NCBI GenBank assembly: GCA_025201765.1
Contig: MU623364.1
Coordinates: forward strand, 1-64,000
Reading direction: 5' to 3'
Source of the DNA: Daldinia sp. FL1419
Taxonomy: Eukaryota > Ascomycota > Sordariomycetes > Xylariales > Hypoxylaceae
Length of the DNA stretch: 64,000 nucleotides
A program made the position numbers and the translations under genes. Numbering within the stretch: position 1 is the stretch's first letter; each line of letters opens with the position of its first letter. Positions 59,384 through 64,000 of this stretch are shown one piece after another. The notes under the pieces are model-generated. The model was not told where the DNA came from and made no database searches. It saw only the letters and a list, made by a program, of their open reading frames with translations.

Positions 59384-61164
59384 TTACAACTTGGCCTTGG
59401 GAGATTCTTGCTTCTGCATTGTCTCAGCCACGATGCGTCTCTGGATCTTTCCTGTCGCTGTCTTAGGCATGACCTCGGTGAAGTAGATCTGTTATACTTG
59501 GTTAACTCCTCCCTTCTTAGTTCGACTATTGGAATTGCAGTACTTACCTTCTTGGGCACCTTGAACTTGGCCAACTTCTCGTTGACCCACGCCCTCAATT
59601 CGTCCTGCTCAAGTCTAGCTCCGCTCTTCAGCACGACAGCAACGCCGATATCTTGGCCGTATAACTCATCAGGGATAGCAAAGCTTACGGCCTCGGAGAC
59701 GGATGGATGCCTCGTTAACACGTTATCCAGCTCGATCGGGCTGATCTTTTCACCACCCTTGTTGATAAGCTCCTTGATACGACCAGTGATGATGATATAG
59801 CCATCCTCGTCCTTTTTACCTTGATCACCGGTACGGAAGAAGCCGCCTTTGGTGAAAGCTGACGCGTTAGCTGTTGGGTTATTGAGATAACCCTTGGTCA
59901 CGTTTTCGCCCAGGATGCAGATCTCACCCTCGGTACCCTGAGGTACCTCGTCGCCAGCGTCGTTGAGTATTTTAACTTCGACGCCTTGACCTAACCCTAC
60001 CGTACCTGGCTTTCGCTTGGCCGGGGGCAAGGGGTTAGACGTCATCTGGTGTGCGGCTTCCGTCATGGCATACGCCTCTAGAACGGGTGCCTTGAATTTC
60101 TCTTCCAGCTGGTGGAACACCGTCGGTGATAGGGGCGAGGAGCAAGACCTGATGAAGCGAATCTTGGGTAAAGGAGTTGGAGCAGGGCTCTTAAGCAGGA
60201 TTTGATGTAGCGTCGGTACGGCGGTATACCAGTTTGCACCGTGGGCGACGAAATCCTTCCAAAAGTCAGAAGCCGAGAATTTGGTTGGCACAATCATGGA
60301 ACCGCCAGAGTATAGAGGAGCCAGAAGAGCACAGAGAAGGCCGTGAACGTGGAATAGAGGCATGACCAGCATCGTGCGATCTTGCGCAGTAAGTTGGTAT
60401 GTCGACTGGATATTCTCTACGATGATTGTTAGTACTGCACTACTTCCTCTAAGTTTATAGACTCACTCATTGTTCGCGTCAAGTTGCGATGCGTCAACGG
60501 AACCTAGCTAACGGGTTAGAAAATAGATATATAATATGCGCCAGGTTTATTTGCGACATACAACTTTAGGCCTCGACGTCGTTCCACTATAACAACATGT
60601 TAACTTCCATACCCATAAAGAGACGTCATCAGAGTTTCCAAAGACCTACCTCGTATGTAAGACCAACGCGACGTCGTCTGGCTGTGGCCGCAGCAAGTTT
60701 TCTTTGGCCTTCCCCTTTAGCTGGCCGAGGTCCTTAACATCCAAAGCTACCTCGTTCTTCGCATTGTCCCAGTAGCATTCAGCGACCGCAGCATTGAACT
60801 TGCGCGCGGCCTTGACGGAGGGCGCATTGGCTTCATAAGCGCCCTTTGGTACCAACACGATGGCGGACTTGATGTCTTCGATGTAGAATTCGAATTCATC
60901 CTGCTTATAAGCCGGGTTTAAAGGCGCCGCGATACCACGCTGCCATGATGTGGCAAGGAACGAGACGATGAACTCGTATGAGTTCGCCGTCGCTATCGAC
61001 ACGGGAGATTGGTTGGTGATTCCGATAGCGGCGAGCTTGCGTTGAAAGGAGGAACATTCGGCTACGAGATCTCTGTACGTCACCGTCAATGGCTTCGGTT
61101 TCGATGGTATTATGACGGCGACGGAAGAGGCATCGCCATTGATAGAATTTTGAAGGGTGGCCAT
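59384..61164 (-). CDS. pcs60: Peroxisomal AMP-binding enzyme (Pcs60/Fat2-type acyl- or oxalyl-CoA synthetase)
   Basis: 516 residues in five exons (minus strand): 61164-60650, 60586-60562 (25 nt), 60503-60467 (37 nt), 60416-59548 and 59488-59384. ANL-superfamily ligase that forms an acyl-AMP, then an acyl-CoA. Visible motifs: the P-loop SGTTSRPK split across introns 1 and 2; PLFHVHGL; YAMTEAAHQM; GFFRTGDQG; KGGEKISPIELDN; and the C-terminal lysine motif TATGKIQRR. The last three residues AKL form a PTS1 peroxisomal signal, as SKL does in yeast Pcs60. The 25- and 37-nt exons are supported because they restore THSGTTSRPKVVPLTHRNLTRTM without gaps. Substrate is unproven; Pcs60-type enzymes include oxalyl-CoA synthetases. 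Divergent from the G-patch gene, 780 bp apart. Confidence 0.93.
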
Positions 61165-61944
61165 GTTGGGATTCTCTCTAGCCTAGATGATACAAGCATA
61201 AGAGGTTGTCTAGACTTGGGGATATCTCAGGTTAAGTTGGTATTGTATTCAATTACTTCAGACAGTCTATGTCTAGGTAGGTAGTTATTGTATGATACAA
61301 AGAAATAATCACGATGCTAGAAAGAAAACAAAAATTAGGCACGAGCAGAGGAGAAATACTGGGAATAACGTCGTAATGGGGAAAAAAAAAGATTGTCTAA
61401 CCCAGTGTTATAAGTGCGAAACGTATGATGAGCAAAAGATCAGCGTATTCGGCAATGACAATGTCAATGCATGGAAGCTTGAGGTTCTTGCCGTTACGTA
61501 GCTACGTAGGTAGGTACATAACCGTTGTTGCTGCCGTCCCAACCGTCCCAACCGTTCCACCGCCCATAAACCCATATACCCATAAACTCATAAGCTGGGT
61601 GCAGCATGTGGGTTAACTATCCCAAGATAAAGGTACCTATAACTTCCACTAAAGCTACCTAGCCAATCAGTTTCGATGACCTGATAATTAGTGGGCATGG
61701 CGATACAAACCCCCTGTAAACTTAGAGCTTCTAGCGTCAACTTCGCATTAGCTACGTAAACTTATTATTACATGACCGAACTTAGTAACTTTTATTTTAC
61801 AAGCTCTCTTTTTCAGCCTCGTGAAGTAGGCTGAGGGGCACATCTAATTGTTCGACGTCGATTAACAATAAGCACGTCGCATACTTAATGTTCCCTTCTC
61901 ATCAACTCTATCCAATCTAGGAAATTGCTACCCGGGCTATAGAC
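61165..61944. other. Divergent promoter of the synthetase and G-patch genes
   Basis: 780 bases, no gene seen. Includes CCAACCGTCCCAACCGTCC (61537-61555), CCATAAACCCATATACCCATAAAC (61563-61586) and a TAGGTAGGTA motif near 61275. Confidence 0.6.
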
Positions 61945-63602
61945 ATGGCTGCTCAACAGCCACCGCGGACAGGCCTGTCTTTATATGCCAACCTACTCGA
62001 ACCCGAAGGCGACTCGTCCACTTCCATATCCCGCGCTCCAGTAGTGTCGCAAGAAGCGCTCGACGCGGTAAAGGAGCAAGAAGCTGCCAAGAAACCCGTT
62101 GACCCTGCTCTCCGCTTCCAACCGCATCCACAGATCCGTCGCCCCCAGCAGAAAACACAAAGGCCTAAGGCCAACTTCTTAAAAGCACCAACTCTTCCCA
62201 ATGCACCCGATGCTGCCGGCGCTACGGCAGCTCCGGCTCCGGCTAAGAGCAGGTTAGCTGATTGGGTGCCTACCGAGGAAGACGAGTATATGTACGGGAC
62301 CGTCGAGAAGAGGGCTCGAGGTGGACGTAAGAAGAAAAAGAAGAAGGCCGAAGAAGTGCCTTTCGAGACAGATTGGGACGAGATATATGATCCCTCGCGA
62401 CCTACGAATGTAGACGAATATTTACGAAGTGACGAACGAATACGCGAGGTACGGGAATGGAAGGATTTACTCTACAAGCACAAGCGGCGCGACGATGACG
62501 ATGACGAGAGACGCGGTACCTGGGATAGCGAGGAGGAGGACTCGGCACCGCCACCAAGTAAGTTGAAATGCATGGCATATTTCTACGATCATAGCTTGCT
62601 AATATAACTTTGATAGATCAATTCGCGCCGCCAGATTCATATTCCTTCGCACCACCTCCGCCCTCGCCACCGCGAGCTACGATACCAGATGACAAGACCG
62701 GCGACGACGCCTACGCGCGCCGACTGGCCATGTCTCAAGGCAACGTTCCTCCACCCCCACGCTCGCCGACGCCACCACCTCCTCCCCCATCCGCTCCCGA
62801 GCCAGAAGCTGCAACGATATCCCGCGCGCCAGTGCGGTATACACAACCAGAACCACCGGCGCCTCCCGACCCAGACGCCATGGACGAAGACGAGGACGAA
62901 TACGTCCCCCCCGAGCCTAACCCGGAGGAAGCATCCGAGCAGCGTGGCGGCCGGTCTCGCGACAAGGGCTTTGCCGCACGTCTCATGGCGAAATACGGCT
63001 GGTCTAAAGGCCAGGGTCTAGGCGCCGAGGCTAGCGGTATCTTACAGCCGCTACGCGTGGAAGTCGAGAAGCGCAAGAAGAAGTCCGACGCAGAAGGCGG
63101 CGGGTGGGCTGGCCCTGGAGGACGCGGGCGTATCATTGCCTCCAAGGCTGGCGCCGCGCCGCAAGCCGAGAGCAGTGGTGGGAAGTTCGGGTCTATGAGT
63201 AATGTCGTTGTGCTGCGGAATATGTTGGAGGGCATGGAGGATCTCCAAGCCGAAATAGAGTCCGGGTTAGGACAGGAGATCGGTGAGGAGTGCGGTGACA
63301 AGTACGGCCGTGTCGAGAGGCTATATATTGATATTGAGGGCCGGCGAGTGTATATCAAGTTCACGGATCAAGTTTCCGCCTTAAGGGTAAGTCACATATA
63401 TCTCTCCTTTCGCTTGGGACAGCTACCCCTATTCCACTATCTAAACGTCAACTCCCCAACTATCAAACACAATAACTTGCTAACAACAGTAACTAACTCC
63501 ATATAGGCGGTCAACGCCCTAGACGGCCGCATATTCGCCGGCAACACTATTCAACCCCAGTTCTACGACGTGGACAAGTTCGAGCAGAGGATCTACGACT
63601 AA
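61945..63602 (+). CDS. SPF45-type splicing factor (G-patch plus C-terminal RRM/UHM)
   Basis: 492 residues; exons 61945-62557, 62617-63386 and 63507-63602. The N-terminal part is basic and disordered, with the conserved start LYANLLEPEGD and a KKKKKKAEE patch. A proline-rich region (PPPPRSPTPPPPPPSAPEP) follows. The G-patch is near residue 345 (GFAARLMAKYGWSKGQGLG) and should recruit or activate a DEAH helicase. The C-terminal domain is an atypical RRM (VVVLRNMLEG ... ECGDKYGRVERLYID ... RVYIKFTDQVSALRAVNALDGRIFAGNTIQPQFYD) ending in FEQRIYD, as in U2AF-homology motifs that bind ULM peptides. Length and order match SPF45/RBM17. Intron 2 (63387-63506) sits inside the RRM. The protein is expected to be nuclear. 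Confidence 0.93.
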
Positions 63603-64000
63603 CTAGACTAATATCACAATGCCTGCTAACGAAGCGCCTGATACGGAGAGAAAGAGCTTCAGAGCCTGCATTAGTTGTTTAGGAACATTAGCTACCTGTG
63701 ATAGCATCGAAATAATAATACTTCAAGGTTACGATCTTAACACCATATTCCTCCCGTGATAAGAAAAATGCTATTATTTCAGTTATACACTTCCATTATA
63801 AATCTGACTAGACATTTATCCAGGAATGAAGACCTAGCCACTGGAACAATTCAAGAAACATCAGAAAGCTTAACAGAGAATTCATGCATTCGTGCTACAT
63901 ATAGTATATATAGTACCTAATGAAGTGTTCGGATAATGAATACCCGAACAATACCGTTGCTCCAAGCCTAACGATTTGTCCTTGTCATTATTCGAACCAC
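63603..64000. other. 3' flank to window end
   Basis: About 400 bases after the splicing-factor stop; AT-rich, no gene, tRNA or repeat seen before the window ends. Confidence 0.6.

Noticed and set aside
62735..63364. 209-codon antisense frame in the splicing-factor gene
   Set aside because: Shadow of proline- and acid-rich coding sequence.
1..64000. tRNA, rRNA, CRISPR arrays
   Set aside because: Scanned by eye for GGTTCGA-type B boxes and for regular spaced repeats; no candidate had a foldable partner. A dedicated tRNA scan was not possible here.

Overview
This window comes from the nuclear genome of a filamentous ascomycete (Pezizomycotina, most likely Sordariomycetes). The reasons are the many short introns (about 48-130 nt, GTAAGT-like donors, CTAAC-like branch sites, YAG acceptors), compact genes on both strands, and the gene complement: Atg7, Oma1, Dcd1, Scs2/VAP, sphingolipid delta-4 desaturase, Pcs60-like synthetase, ribosomal P1 and DUF2408. 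The species cannot be fixed from the sequence. All gene models below are hand-spliced; exon coordinates are in each entry.

Layout. 1-10.3 kb is sparse: a C-tract, a compact bZIP regulator (4164-4881) and a single-pass membrane protein with an unresolved 5' end (about 6993-7689). 10.4-15.6 kb holds a GPI-anchored GH16 glucanase, the mitochondrial protease Oma1 and a cytochrome b5-domain protein. 15.9-17.5 kb is a decayed cytochrome P450 on the minus strand. 17.6-19.7 kb carries two inverted copies of an AT-rich, hAT-like non-autonomous transposon with 8-bp target duplications. 21.3-29.9 kb has a 65-residue membrane protein, dCMP deaminase, Atg7 and a nucleotidyltransferase-fold protein. 31.0-34.4 kb is a convergent pair: an MFS transporter and a membrane J-domain protein. 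34.4-40.7 kb is a 6.3-kb gene-free stretch, followed by a large F-box protein (40719-42831) and 3.5 kb with at most one doubtful small gene.

46.3-63.6 kb is gene-dense housekeeping sequence: sphingolipid delta-4 desaturase converging on a VAP/Scs2 protein; VAP divergent from a UBA/UBX protein; the UBX protein converging on ribosomal stalk P1; P1 divergent from a DUF2408 protein; then a YciI-like protein, an acidic serine-rich protein, a peroxisomal acyl-CoA synthetase-like protein (PTS1 AKL), and a G-patch/RRM splicing factor of the SPF45 type.

No operon-like pathway or biosynthetic cluster is evident. The genes are functionally unrelated apart from loose links: lipid metabolism and membrane contacts (desaturase, VAP), protein quality control (Oma1, J-protein, UBX, F-box, Atg7). 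The most unusual things are the paired hAT-like elements beside a P450 pseudogene whose lesions are all C:G-to-T:A type, several microexons, a stopless 48-nt intron in atg7, and apparent loss of catalytic acids in the nucleotidyltransferase-fold protein. I did not find convincing evidence of a wholly new multi-gene system.
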